40,105 bases of DNA, from the NCBI RefSeq assembly GCF_003012745.1, contig NZ_PXYK01000040.1:1-40105 (forward strand). Reading direction: 5' to 3'. The translations under genes were made by a program, and so were the position numbers. The notes below the pieces were generated by a model that had not been told where the DNA came from, did not search any database, and saw only the letters and a program-made list of their open reading frames with translations. Positions 10,297 through 19,704 of this stretch are shown here, one piece after another (the first letter of the stretch is position 1; every line of letters begins with the position of its first letter). The DNA comes from Kumtagia ephedrae (GTDB lineage Bacteria > Pseudomonadota > Alphaproteobacteria > Rhizobiales > Rhizobiaceae).

Positions 10297-10427
10297 GGCC
10301 GGTCCTCCCCGCCGGCGCGAACGGCCGTGGCGACTGCCAACGCCTAGTGTCCGCCGGTTCGGGAGGTGCCGGAACAGCGGCCTCCGCCCGCGACGCGGCG
10401 AACGTCCATTTTCCTTCCCGCCGGTGC

Positions 10428-10455
10428 TGGACAGCCGAAAATCCCATGCTATAAC
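10428..10455 (+). promoter_or_regulatory. Predicted promoter of tRNA-Phe
   Basis: TGGACA at 10428-10433 and TATAAC at 10450-10455 are separated by 16 bases and lie 65 bases before the tRNA. This resembles the housekeeping sigma-70-type promoters of alphaproteobacteria. It is a visual match only. Confidence 0.4.
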
Positions 10456-10519
10456 CCAGCCGCTTTCGCCGGATCGCACCGGCGCTCCCGCGGATCGGCG
10501 CCCGCCGTTCAAAGGAAAA

Positions 10520-10595
<76 letters not shown>

Positions 10596-10639
10596 TTTTC
10601 CTTTTCCTGAAGTGCGCAGAATTCCAGAGCGGTCGGCCG

Positions 10640-10860
10640 CAGGCGAGGGCCTTGCTCCGTCTTGTCGATGCCGATAAACGCCATGCTGGCGGCGGGCGGA
10701 TATCTGCTGCAGCGCGTGACTGGCACCGAAGGGGACGCCGGGGGCGATCCTGCCGAGCTGCAGCAGCAGGAACATCGGTGCAAGCAGCACGAACTCCAGT
10801 GCCGCAGTCGCGTGCCCCGACCGGCGGAAGCGGAAACACGAAGCCCACGCGGAAATTCCG
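10640..10860 (-). pseudogene. Decayed TadE-like pilus assembly gene
   Basis: On the minus strand one frame reads FRRSGHATAALEFVLLAPMF and continues to FGASHALQQISA. This matches the N-terminus of rhizobial TadE-like pseudopilins: basic residues, a conserved Glu and a hydrophobic segment, then the GASHSVQQ pattern. After position 10694 the similarity moves to another frame (AASMAFIGIDKTEQ), so one extra base has broken the gene. The similarity ends near 10640 and the C-terminal half is absent. No start codon with a ribosome site is visible. It is a relic, assigned by pattern recognition. Confidence 0.5.
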
Positions 10861-10922
10861 GGGAGTGACTTTGCCCACGGCAGCGGCAATAGTACGCACG
10901 CTCGTATCAGGTGAGGTGTTTC

Positions 10923-11336
10923 ATGAACCGTCATGTTGTTCGCGGATTGACCGCCGCCGGCGCGGCCCTCTTCTTCTCGGCGACGGTCGCGGCGGCATCG
11001 CTGGAGCAGATGCAGGGCGCCTGGGTGATGGAAGGCGCCAGCTGCTCCGAGGCCTTCAAGAAAAGCGGCGGCAAGGTCGAGTTCGTCGACCGCGACTCCT
11101 CCATCGATACCGGCCTCATCGTTTCCGGAAAAACCATAACCACGCCCGAGCAGTCCTGCACTGTCGAGAAGATCAGGCAGGAAAAGGACCACATCAGCGT
11201 GCTGCTCGGCTGCTCGGACGCGGTGATGTTCAGCAGCATCTCCGCCTCGTTCCGGATGACCGACGCCGATCATTTCGAGCGCTTCGAGACGCTCTTTCCG
11301 GATGCCTCCTTCACCTACGAACGATGCAAATTCTGA
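10923..11336 (+). CDS. Secreted hypothetical protein with four cysteines
   Basis: From the ATG at 10923 (AGGTGAGG upstream) the product is 137 residues. It begins MNRHVVRGLTAAGAALFFSA, a clear Sec signal peptide with probable cleavage after VAAA near residue 25. The mature part of about 110 residues opens LEQMQGAWVMEGASCSEAF, a form seen in small periplasmic lipocalin-like or META-like proteins, and carries four cysteines (SCSE, SCTV, GCSD, RCKF) able to form two disulfides. A GTG at 10911 is a possible alternative start. The likely location is the periplasm; the function is unknown. Confidence 0.7.
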   Translation: MNRHVVRGLTAAGAALFFSATVAAASLEQMQGAWVMEGASCSEAFKKSGGKVEFVDRDSSIDTGLIVSGKTITTPEQSCTVEKIRQEKDHISVLLGCSDAVMFSSISASFRMTDADHFERFETLFPDASFTYERCKF

Positions 11337-11876
11337 TCTGAGGAAATCCCCGCAACCGACAAGGCCAGACGGGCCGAGCGCGACGGTCTTTGTCTTGCCC
11401 TCGCTCCGCCAGACCGGGCTAGTGTCGAGCCGCGGTTGCCGCTTCGGACATGCGCAAAACGACCGCCCTGTTTGCGCCAAAATTCGGCGACCATGTTGCC
11501 ATTTGCATTCGGCGCGCCGCCAGCGGCCGCGCCGCAACGGCTTGCACCGTGCCGCGATGCGGCCGGGCGGCGCGACTTGCAACACGACCCTATATCAACA
11601 CAAACGCCCGCAGTGGACCGTTTTGCAAAGTAGCAGGCAGCTCTCGCCATGATGTCGCCCAAAAGAGGGATACCCGTAAGACAAGAATCGGCCGCAGGAG
11701 ACGGGCTACGCGGGCCGATCATCTCATTTTTCCGGATGCCCACCTTGCACCAGAGCGAAGAATTATCACCAGCAACATGATGTTTTGATGAAATTCCGTC
11801 CTGGAGGGTGGACAGGCTTCTCAGTCCACGCTATCCGCATCGCGCTGGCATCAACCTTCAAGGGACCCTTGTCGAC
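11337..11876. other. Gene-free stretch before the capsule locus
   Basis: About 540 bases with no convincing coding frame; the frames present have no family-like patterns. The right half (11580-11800) is relatively AT-rich, so the promoter of the following capsule operon probably lies there, but no clear -35/-10 pair could be chosen. Confidence 0.4.
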
Positions 11877-14800
11877 GTGTCGATCTCATCGTCCAATATC
11901 GCGTCACAGGGTCCAGCTTCCGGCAAACCGCCGGTGGCGGCCAGCAAATCGACCTTCGGCTATTCCGCTCTGCTATGGAGCGTCGAACTGCTGCTGAAGG
12001 TCAGCCGCAACGCGGAAGCGCGCCAACTGCTCACCTGGATCACAGCACAGAGGCAGGCCGACCGCCGCCTGCTTTCGCTGGTCTCGCGTGCCTGGAAAGG
12101 AACGGAAAGCGACAAGCGCATCACCGATTTGCGCCTTGCCCACCTGAACAATCTGATCGAACTGCCGCTGAGGAAACGGAACTACCCGCGGTTGCTCTAT
12201 CTGGCGGCCAGGTATGAGGTGATCGGCAAGAACATGCCTGTCACCGTAGGCGACCTCCTTGCTCGGCAATTGGTCAGCGACGCCGGGCGGGTTCGCCTGC
12301 GCGACGCTTCGGCGGCCGCGCTCAAGAAGATGCCGAACAGCACGTTCCTGCTCTACCTGAACGCCGTGACAACGGCAAAGGCAGGCGACCCCGCGTCAGC
12401 CAGCGCCATGCTCAGCGACAAGCTGCGGGCGCTTTCGGCGCAGCCCACGCGTTCGGCGGCGGAGAGCAAGGCCGTCAAGCGCCAGTTCGACACGCTGAGC
12501 GGCACCTGGCGGGTAGTCGACCTGATCGCCCGCGAGGAGATGCTCTGGCTGGATAACGAGCGCGGCTCGAGCTACGCGACGCTCGCGCTTGAAGACAGTT
12601 TCGCGCGGGAAGGCACGGACAACCAGAGCGCGTCGTTGAACTTCAAGGAACCGCTTCTCCAGGCCCGCGACGAAGAGCGGTACCTGAATTCCTGCCTTGC
12701 CGATTTCAATGCCAGCCCGGCGCTCGTCGTCAAGCTGAAGACGATCAAGGAGATGCTGCGCCACGCCACGCGGCGCCAGCTGTCCTACCATCACGCCTAC
12801 GGGGTCGCCCATCGCTGCTATGACGAGGTCCAGGAGGGGATCGATCGCGTCCTTGCGTCGGCAGAAGCGGACTATCCCGAGGACAAACACAGAAAACTCG
12901 CCATCCAGACGCTGAACCTCGCCCTCGAGCTATGCATCAAGCTTCGACGCGCGCCGGAAACGGAGAAGCTGAAGACGAAGCTGCTCGAGATCGTAAGGTG
13001 GCAGAGCTTCGAACCGTTCCGGTGGCAGGCGTTGCCTACCCTGGTGTCGGAAAATCTCGACGTGTGGAAGCCGGTTACGCTGAAGCTGCGCCGCGAGATC
13101 AAGGGCCTGCCTTCCAGCGAGGGCGAGCTCAAGGCATTCCTGCGATGGGCGATGCTGTGTCGCGAGTTCGAGGACGCCGAAAAGGTCTTCCGGAAGCTCA
13201 AGCCGGCCCTGCAGGGGTCGCCGGCAGCCCTCTATTTCGTCAATATCCTGCAACGGCAAAGCCGCTTTACCGATGCGCTCCACCTGATCAAGCGCGTCCA
13301 TGCCTACATGCTGGCGAAACCGTCGAGCTTGACCCCGTTCAACCATTGGAACCTGGTGCGCCGTTACGGCGAGCTCGACTTCCTGCGCAAGACGTCGAAT
13401 TTCTACCTGAAGGAAAAGCAGCCCAGAAATCCTGTCGGGGTGATGCTGCTTGCCGCCCGCAACATCGACCAGTTGCGGAAATACCCGCTGGTCGTGCTGA
13501 TGATGCTGAAGCGGCGGGGCTGGGCCGTCATTCCGCTGGTCGAGGGACTGCTGCCGCGAGAGCTCACCGGCAATCCGCGCATCGACGTGCTGCACGGCTG
13601 CATTACCCTGGAGAACAGTTTCAGGCCCGAGGCAGAGTGGCAGCTTCCCGCTCTCGAGGGTTTCAAGGCCGAACCCCAGAAGGGTATCCTGCGCTGGGGC
13701 AACATCGATCTGTCGCACTCCATGATGGAGGATGCCCGAATTGGCCGCCGGGCCTTCAATATCGACCTGACCTGCCCGTCACTCTCGACTTATCTGGACG
13801 GCCTGTGCCTGTGGACCCAACGCTACGCCAAGGCCGCGGCCTATGCGCGGGCGCATTTTTCGACCATGGGCCTGCGCTGCGGCTTCATGACGCTCTTCAA
13901 TTCACGGCTGCCGGAGTCGCTGTTTCGTTCGTACTGCGACGAATTCGGCGATCCGGACACCTTCTTCTGCCTGCATACCGCGAACGGCTACGAGAACTAC
14001 TTCAAGAACTTCCAGACATCGATCTCGACGCGCTGCGTTATTCGCAACGTGACGAAACACCGGCATGTGCGGGCATCGAGCATGCCCATACCGGAGTTCT
14101 TCGAAAGCTATTACCAGCTCCACAAGAAGAACATCGCCGATGTCCTTACCCGGATTGAAGCCGTGGCGAGCATTCGCCGGACGACGGCCGGTCAATCGAA
14201 TCCGGATCCGGCCGTCGAGGCTTGCGAGAAGCGGATCATGGAGTGGCGAGCCAAGGGCGGCAAGGTCGTTTGCCTGTTGGGCCGGGTGGTGTGCGATTCG
14301 GCCGTGCCCTTCGACGGCGGTCCCGCCCACAAGGATCTCTCGGACTGGCTCAATCACAGCATCGAGGCGGTGCGCGACACCGACACCCTGCTTCTGATCA
14401 AGCCGCACCCGCACGAACTGAACGAGTCGATCGGCACCTACCTCAACGAGTATTTCGTCGACCTCATCAAGGTCGACATCCCGGATAATGTCATCATCCT
14501 GGGCCACAGATGGTTCGACATCCAGTCGCTCAAGCGGTTTGTCGACCTCGGGCTGCTCTATAATGGAACGGCTGCGGTGGAAATGGCGCTGCTGGAGATA
14601 CCGACCGTCCTTTGCGGCCATTTCGGACCGATCGACTATCCGCTCGGCCATCTGGTTCCGACAGGCCGCCGGCAATACGAAAACATGCTCCGGTTCAAGT
14701 CACGCGCGAAAGCCGCGCCCGACATGCGGGCGCGGGCGGCGATCTGGCTGCACTATATGAGCATGTCGGGATTCATTCTCGACTACCGCTATCATGCCCG

Positions 14801-14936
14801 GCCGATGACGAACAAAGTCGTCTATCCACCCTATTGGATAGACGAGGATATGCAGTCGTACGTGAAGCATGGCGATGCGCAGGCGTCGATCCTGGCCAAG
14901 CGCGCGATCGGCATCCTCGACGAACCCCGAATTTGA
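11877..14936 (+). CDS. Giant capsule biosynthesis protein, paralog A
   Basis: About 1,019 residues, without a signal peptide. The first 500 residues are helical and repeat-like, suggesting TPR-type or alpha-solenoid structure (for example NSTFLLYLNAVTTAKAGDPA). The middle holds RNIDQLRKYPLVVLM near residue 527 and VIPLVEGLLPRELTGN. The C-terminal part resembles Capsule_synth (KpsS/KpsC-like) transferases: VVCDSAVPFDGGPAH near 799, LLIKPHPHE near 839 and LLYNGTAAVEM near 894, a GT-B-like sugar-nucleotide fold. Paralog B at 28205-31330 is collinear over almost its whole length. The GTG at 11877 is chosen because it makes the N-terminus match paralog B; the frame extends to a GTG at 11808. It leads a run with the methyltransferase and pseF genes. 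The exact activity is unknown. Confidence 0.75.
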   Translation: MSISSSNIASQGPASGKPPVAASKSTFGYSALLWSVELLLKVSRNAEARQLLTWITAQRQADRRLLSLVSRAWKGTESDKRITDLRLAHLNNLIELPLRKRNYPRLLYLAARYEVIGKNMPVTVGDLLARQLVSDAGRVRLRDASAAALKKMPNSTFLLYLNAVTTAKAGDPASASAMLSDKLRALSAQPTRSAAESKAVKRQFDTLSGTWRVVDLIAREEMLWLDNERGSSYATLALEDSFAREGTDNQSASLNFKEPLLQARDEERYLNSCLADFNASPALVVKLKTIKEMLRHATRRQLSYHHAYGVAHRCYDEVQEGIDRVLASAEADYPEDKHRKLAIQTLNLALELCIKLRRAPETEKLKTKLLEIVRWQSFEPFRWQALPTLVSENLDVWKPVTLKLRREIKGLPSSEGELKAFLRWAMLCREFEDAEKVFRKLKPALQGSPAALYFVNILQRQSRFTDALHLIKRVHAYMLAKPSSLTPFNHWNLVRRYGELDFLRKTSNFYLKEKQPRNPVGVMLLAARNIDQLRKYPLVVLMMLKRRGWAVIPLVEGLLPRELTGNPRIDVLHGCITLENSFRPEAEWQLPALEGFKAEPQKGILRWGNIDLSHSMMEDARIGRRAFNIDLTCPSLSTYLDGLCLWTQRYAKAAAYARAHFSTMGLRCGFMTLFNSRLPESLFRSYCDEFGDPDTFFCLHTANGYENYFKNFQTSISTRCVIRNVTKHRHVRASSMPIPEFFESYYQLHKKNIADVLTRIEAVASIRRTTAGQSNPDPAVEACEKRIMEWRAKGGKVVCLLGRVVCDSAVPFDGGPAHKDLSDWLNHSIEAVRDTDTLLLIKPHPHELNESIGTYLNEYFVDLIKVDIPDNVIILGHRWFDIQSLKRFVDLGLLYNGTAAVEMALLEIPTVLCGHFGPIDYPLGHLVPTGRRQYENMLRFKSRAKAAPDMRARAAIWLHYMSMSGFILDYRYHARPMTNKVVYPPYWIDEDMQSYVKHGDAQASILAKRAIGILDEPRI

Positions 14937-14998
14937 TCTTCGCCAACCGGCGCACTGCCGGCATCCGCAATTCATGATCTGTCTGTCAGGAGCATATG

Positions 14999-16006
14999 AT
15001 GTCGCAAGCATCCGTGGTTGAAAAAGAAGACGCCCTCGCGGAAAAAGTCGCAACAAAAGGCACTGCCCGGAGCAAGGCAAGCCAGGAGAAGGGCTGGAAG
15101 AGCGTACTCACGGTCGCCAAGCGCTTCTTGAAGGACCGTCCCAACGACCACCTGTCATCCCTGCTCGTGGAGCTGCGGGAGCTGAACATCTCGCGAAAGG
15201 ATCCGGGTCGCTACTACGTCGTCAAGGACATCGTCAAAAACATCGGCGGCGAAATTCTCGGCAATGAGGGCAAGGACCTGGGCGACGGCTTCTATTATCC
15301 GGACGTCCGCAATGGAAAATATGCGCTGGGTCACATCAGCCAGATCCGTTATCTCTCCCAGCTGATACGGCGCGACACGACCGGTATCATGGAGCTTGGC
15401 AGCGGCTGGTCGTCGAACCTCTTCCAGCTGTTCATCGCGCATGGCGCCACCAGATCGAAAAAGCTGATCTACTACGGCGGCGAATACACGCGGGAAGGCC
15501 AGATCTGCGCACGGTACATCGCGGGCACCGAACCCAACATGGCCTATCGCGCGTTCAACTTCGATTTCCGCGACCCGGACGTGACCTTCCTGAAGCGGCA
15601 GAAGGGCCATATCCTGCTGTTCACGTCCCACTCGATCGAGCAGGTCGACGCCATCAATCCGATTCTCTTCAGCCAGCTAAAGGAAATCGCCAACGAGGTC
15701 ACCGTGGTGCATTTCGAGCCCGTTGGCTGGCAGCGGGAGCCGGAGCTGCTGAACAAGCGCGAAAATCATGACGATGCGTTCTTCGAGAGCATCGGCGAGA
15801 AGGCGCTGGCCGGCAACATCGAGTCGGTCGCCGAAAATGCCGCCTGGTGGTCCTGGCGGCTCAACTACAACACCAATCTGCTTCGCATCGTAAAGGGCCT
15901 GGAGAAGGAGGGCTCGATCCGCGTCAGGCGAATGGAATACGACTTCAACGGCCAGGCCAACGTGCTCAATCCCTCGTCGCTTATCCACTACGACTTCGTG
16001 CGTTGA
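14999..16006 (+). CDS. SAM-methyltransferase-like protein of the capsule operon
   Basis: About 335 residues, starting at the second of two adjacent ATGs (14996, 14999); AGGAG at 14988-14992 is better spaced for 14999. The first 40 residues are charged. The sequence GIMELGSGWSSNLFQLF near residues 128-144 is a typical SAM-binding motif I, followed by KLIYYGGEYTREGQ. A Rossmann-type methyltransferase is therefore likely, but I do not recognise the family. It lies 62 bases after paralog A and 20 bases before pseF, so it probably belongs to the same transcript and modifies a sugar of the polymer. Confidence 0.6.
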   Translation: MSQASVVEKEDALAEKVATKGTARSKASQEKGWKSVLTVAKRFLKDRPNDHLSSLLVELRELNISRKDPGRYYVVKDIVKNIGGEILGNEGKDLGDGFYYPDVRNGKYALGHISQIRYLSQLIRRDTTGIMELGSGWSSNLFQLFIAHGATRSKKLIYYGGEYTREGQICARYIAGTEPNMAYRAFNFDFRDPDVTFLKRQKGHILLFTSHSIEQVDAINPILFSQLKEIANEVTVVHFEPVGWQREPELLNKRENHDDAFFESIGEKALAGNIESVAENAAWWSWRLNYNTNLLRIVKGLEKEGSIRVRRMEYDFNGQANVLNPSSLIHYDFVR

Positions 16007-16026
16007 CAGCAGGGACGAGCCGTCGC

Positions 16027-16782
16027 GTGCCACAAGGACAGATACTGGCCATCATTCCCGCGCGCGGCGGCAGCAAGCGGATTCCGCGCAAGAACATTCG
16101 GCCTTTCGGCGGCCGGCCAATGATCCATTGGCCGGTGGCCGCAGCGTTGAAGAGCGGCCTGTTCGACCACGTCGTCGTATCGACGGACGACGACGAGATC
16201 GCAGCCGTTGCGGCAGAAGCCGGAGCGCTCCGTCCGTTCGTGCGGCCGGCCAGTCTGAGCGATGATCACACACCGCTGCGTCCCGTGATCAAGCATGCGA
16301 TCGCCGCCGCGGAAGAGCATTATGACAGACCGGTCGCTTTCGCTTGTTGTATTCTCGCGACGGCCGCCTTCCTGGCCGTCGACGATTTACGGGCCGGTTT
16401 CGACGCGCTGTCGCGGCCGGAAACGGATTTCGCCTTCGCCGCCACGCACTTTCCATCGCCCATCCAGCGTGCGCTCCGCCGGAGCGCCGCAGGCGGAGTG
16501 GAAATGCTCAATCCCGAGCATCGGTTTACACGATCACAGGACCTCGAAGAATGCTTCTATGACGTTGGCCAGTTTTATTGGGGTGCTCGCGCGCCCTTCA
16601 TGGATGACGGATTGATGTATGGGCATCGCTCCGTGCCGATTATGATTCCGCAGAACCGGGCTCGTGACATCGATACTCTGGAGGATTGGGCAGAGGCCGA
16701 GCTGTTATTGAACTTTCACCGCCTTTCGGCCAACAACGAGGAAATCTCGTCTACGCCGAACTTGAGGATGACAAACCTCTGA
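16027..16782 (+). CDS. pseF: Pseudaminic acid cytidylyltransferase (CMP-Pse synthetase)
   Basis: PseF activates the nonulosonic acid with CTP to give the CMP donor used by glycosyltransferases. From the GTG at 16027 it has 251 residues; the family is usually about 230. It shows ILAIIPARGGSKRIPRKNIR (residues 6-25), the nucleotide-binding signature of CMP-sialate-type synthetases, then VVVSTDDDEIAAVA, and RARDIDTLEDW near the C-terminus, where the Asp residues bind metal. The open frame extends far upstream inside the previous gene without ribosome site support. It could be a legionaminate enzyme, but the neighbouring pse genes favour pseudaminate. Confidence 0.85.
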   Translation: MPQGQILAIIPARGGSKRIPRKNIRPFGGRPMIHWPVAAALKSGLFDHVVVSTDDDEIAAVAAEAGALRPFVRPASLSDDHTPLRPVIKHAIAAAEEHYDRPVAFACCILATAAFLAVDDLRAGFDALSRPETDFAFAATHFPSPIQRALRRSAAGGVEMLNPEHRFTRSQDLEECFYDVGQFYWGARAPFMDDGLMYGHRSVPIMIPQNRARDIDTLEDWAEAELLLNFHRLSANNEEISSTPNLRMTNL

Positions 16783-16876
16783 TCTTGGGTTATGTGGCTG
16801 CCGGGCGTCGCCCGTTAGCGATAGATACCCTTGCTGACGCAAAAAAGTCCTATCATCAACGCTTGAGGATTTCCCA

Positions 16877-17494
16877 GTGACACAATTCGCGACGGAACAG
16901 GAACAGTTTTGGGCCGGCGAGTTCGGTGACGAGTATGTCAACCGTAACCGCTACGACATCAGCGCGACACTGGCGATGTTCTCGCGTATCCTGTCAAAGG
17001 CATACGATGTTTCATCGATATTCGAGCTCGGATGCAATATCGGCCAGAATCTTCGCGCGCTCAAACTGTTGAAGCCGGGAAGCACGATCAGCGGCGTGGA
17101 AATCAACAAGACCGCCCATGCCAACGCCGTGAAGGATTTTCCCGGCGTCATCAACGGGTCCATTCTCGAGATCGATCCGGCGAGCGTCGGCGATGTCGAC
17201 CTGGTCTTCACCAAGGGCGTGCTGATCCACATCAACCCTGAGCGGCTTCCGGAAGTCTACGACAAGATGGCGGCGATCGGCAGGAAATATGTGCTGATCT
17301 CGGAATACTATAACCCGGTGCCGGTCACGATCGACTATCGCGGGCACGACCAGCGCCTGTTCAAGCGCGATTTCGCCGGCGAATTCATGGACAGGCACCC
17401 CAACTTCCGCCTGGCGGACTACGGCTTCGTTTACCGGCGGGATCCGGTTTTCCCGCGCGACGACGCGACCTGGTTCCTGATGGAACGGAAGTAA
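16877..17494 (+). CDS. Pseudaminic acid biosynthesis-associated methylase
   Basis: The product is 205 residues from a GTG with GAGGA six bases upstream. It carries SIFELGCNIGQNLRALKLL near residues 47-65, then ISGVEINKTAHANAV, FTKGVLIHINPE and YVLISEYYNP, the pattern of the TIGR03587 methylases that accompany pseudaminate genes. It is a class I SAM-dependent fold acting in the cytoplasm. The acceptor, possibly a hydroxyl or amine of the nonulosonic sugar or its precursor, is not known. It lies 94 bases after pseF and closes this operon; a weak GGCCG/CGGCC hairpin follows near 17506-17519. Confidence 0.8.
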   Translation: MTQFATEQEQFWAGEFGDEYVNRNRYDISATLAMFSRILSKAYDVSSIFELGCNIGQNLRALKLLKPGSTISGVEINKTAHANAVKDFPGVINGSILEIDPASVGDVDLVFTKGVLIHINPERLPEVYDKMAAIGRKYVLISEYYNPVPVTIDYRGHDQRLFKRDFAGEFMDRHPNFRLADYGFVYRRDPVFPRDDATWFLMERK

Positions 17495-17762
17495 CCCGAT
17501 CGGCGGCCGTCCTCGGCCGTCGTTTCCTCCCCTCCCCGAGCCCGGCACTCCCTCGACAAGGGGGAGCGTCAGGCACGCGGTGCTCTCCGGCGGCAGCTGG
17601 CTGTGGCCGGTGGACCGTCGTCCAAGGCTACTCGCGACCAAGCAAAGGCGCCTCCGGTGATGAAGTCACCGGGGCGCCGCCTGAACGACTGACGATGCAG
17701 GCGGCGAAACCCGCGCCCGCACTCGATGACGATCCCAAGCAGCCCGCCCGGGATCGATCGGC

Positions 17763-18689
17763 TTATGGGCCTTCGCTGGAAGGCGGTGCCAGGTCGACGC
17801 CGTTGAGGCGGCCGACATGGGTCGGCAGCATCGGCACGAACTCGTCGGCGGCGCCTGCGGCGACGGCCACGGCAAAGGCGTTCTTCGCGGCGTTGCCGAG
17901 CGGGTTGATCAGCCCGGCGGCGTCCGCCATCGATTCCAGATATTTCAGATCCTTGAAGGCGTTGGCGATGGTGAACTTGTGTGCGTCGCGGTCGCCTTCG
18001 AGGGTCCAGCGCATGAAGGTCTGGTAGAAGCCGCAATCCATGCGGCCGCCGCGGATCACCGCGTCGAAGCGCGCCGGCGAAATGCCCACCTTCTGCGCCA
18101 GCACCAGCGCCTCCGAATAGATTGCCGCATAGCCGAGCGACAGGAAGTTGTTGAGCAGCTTCATGCGGTGGCCGTCGCCGGTGACGCCGATATGCACCAC
18201 CTTGGCCGCCCAGGTCTCGATCACCGGACGCAGCCTGGCGAACACCGCGTCGCCGGCGCCGACCATGGCGCTGAGCTTGCCTTCCGCGGCCTCCTTGGGC
18301 GTGCCGCCGAGCGGCGCGTCGGCAAGCTCGATGCCGAGCGGAGCCAGTTCCGCCGCCAGCGCGGCCGTCGAGGTCGGATCGGAAGTGGAGCAGTCGACGA
18401 TGACCGACCCCGGCTTCAAAGCGCCCTTCAGGCCGCCGGGGCCGCGCACGATCGCCTCGACCTCGCGCGAGCCGGTCACGCACAGGAAGACTACGGTGGA
18501 GGCCGCCGCCACCTCTTCCACCGAGCGGACCTCGACTGCGCCGCGCGACACGAGGTCGTCGGCCGGCGCGCGCTTGGCGCGGCCGAGAAAGGTCACCGGA
18601 TAGCCCTTCTCGACGATGTTCCTGGCGATACCGTGGCCCATCAGGCCGATGCCGATGAAGCCGATCCGTTCGCCGGTGTCGCTGCTCAT
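17763..18689 (-). CDS. NAD-binding beta-hydroxyacid dehydrogenase (3-hydroxyisobutyrate dehydrogenase family)
   Basis: The product is 308 residues, the standard family length. The N-terminal Rossmann fold shows IGFIGIGLMGHGIARNIVEK (residues 9-28). DCSTSDPTST near residue 100 and DAPLGGTPKEAAEGKLSAMV are the substrate-binding signatures, and the catalytic Lys sits in GHRMKLLNNFLS near residue 178. It reduces or oxidises a small beta-hydroxyacid such as tartronate semialdehyde or hydroxyisobutyrate; the substrate is unresolved. A strong AGGAGGAAACGAC precedes the ATG. It is the last gene of a three-gene operon with an SDR and a GntR regulator and has no evident link to capsule synthesis. Confidence 0.85.
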   Translation of the reverse strand: MSSDTGERIGFIGIGLMGHGIARNIVEKGYPVTFLGRAKRAPADDLVSRGAVEVRSVEEVAAASTVVFLCVTGSREVEAIVRGPGGLKGALKPGSVIVDCSTSDPTSTAALAAELAPLGIELADAPLGGTPKEAAEGKLSAMVGAGDAVFARLRPVIETWAAKVVHIGVTGDGHRMKLLNNFLSLGYAAIYSEALVLAQKVGISPARFDAVIRGGRMDCGFYQTFMRWTLEGDRDAHKFTIANAFKDLKYLESMADAAGLINPLGNAAKNAFAVAVAAGAADEFVPMLPTHVGRLNGVDLAPPSSEGP

Positions 18690-18758
18690 GTCGTTTCCTC
18701 CTGAAATCGGCGCCGCCTCGGTGGCGTCCCGCCGTCATGCGCTCGATGGCAGGCCGGG

Positions 18759-19655
18759 TCAGGCCGGCCGGACATATTTGCGCCAGTTGTGCGCCTCGCG
18801 GAAGCCGAGCACCTCCCTGGCCTTGCGGTTCGACAGCAGCGTCTCGTATTCACCCAGCTCGCGCTTCAGCGGCACGCCGGGATAGAAGCGGGCGAGCAGT
18901 TCCCTGGTCGGCAGGTCGGACGAGCAGTCGTCATTGGCGGCATTGAACACCTGGTAGCCGAGGCCGTCCTTCGCCACCGCCAGGTCGACGATCTGGCCGA
19001 GATCACGCGCGTCGATGTAGCTCCAGGCGATGCGCTTGCGGAACCCCGGGTCGGCGAACCACTTCGGGAACAGCTCGTATTCGTGCGGCTCGATGACGTT
19101 GCCGATGCGCAGCGCATAGATGTCGAAGCCGCTGCGCGCCGCGAACGCCCGCGCCGTCTGCTCGTTGACGATCTTGGAGAGCGCGTAGCTGTCCATGGGA
19201 TCGACGTCGTAGTCCTCGTCGAGCGGAAAATAGCTGGGATCGCGCGGCTCGTTGGCGAAGACCAGGCCGTAGGTCGTCTCGCTGGAGGCGATGACGATCT
19301 TGCGGATGCCGAGCTTCACCGCCGCCTCGACGACGTTGTAGGTGCCGAGCGCGTTGATGCGGAAAACCTCGTTGTCGGGCGTGATCATGATGCGCGGAAT
19401 GGCGGCGAAATGGACGACGGCATCGACCGGCTGCGGCCGCAGCGACGGATCGAACTCGTGCCTGCCCATATAGCTCGACAGCGCGTTGAAGACCTGGCCG
19501 CTGTCGGTGATGTCGGTGATCAGGGTCCGCACATCCGGATGGTCCAGCGGCTTCGCATCGAGATTAAGCACCTGGTGGCCGCGCTCGACCAGATAGTTCA
19601 CCACATGCCGGCCGGCCTTGCCGCTGCCGCCCGTGAACATGATCCGCTTGCCCAT
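18759..19655 (-). CDS. NAD-dependent epimerase/dehydratase (extended SDR)
   Basis: From the ATG at 19655 (AGGGAGA upstream) it has 298 residues. The NAD motif GGSGKAGRHVVNYLVERGHQ spans residues 9-28. VHFAAIPRIM near residue 75, IASSETTYGL near 115 and the catalytic Tyr-x3-Lys in DSYALSKIVNE near 150 are typical of extended SDRs. The overall layout resembles the uronate-dehydrogenase-like group, which fits a sugar-acid catabolic operon. It lies 69 bases upstream of the hydroxyacid dehydrogenase and 49 bases downstream of the GntR regulator. The substrate is unknown. Confidence 0.82.
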   Translation of the reverse strand: MGKRIMFTGGSGKAGRHVVNYLVERGHQVLNLDAKPLDHPDVRTLITDITDSGQVFNALSSYMGRHEFDPSLRPQPVDAVVHFAAIPRIMITPDNEVFRINALGTYNVVEAAVKLGIRKIVIASSETTYGLVFANEPRDPSYFPLDEDYDVDPMDSYALSKIVNEQTARAFAARSGFDIYALRIGNVIEPHEYELFPKWFADPGFRKRIAWSYIDARDLGQIVDLAVAKDGLGYQVFNAANDDCSSDLPTRELLARFYPGVPLKRELGEYETLLSNRKAREVLGFREAHNWRKYVRPA

Positions 19656-19704
19656 TCCTGTCTCCCTTGATTGCAGACCGCCGGCCATCGATCCCGAATG
19701 CCGG

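Noticed and set aside
16686-16880. Short frame overlapping the end of pseF
   Set aside because: It overlaps pseF out of frame and has no family-like pattern or ribosome site.
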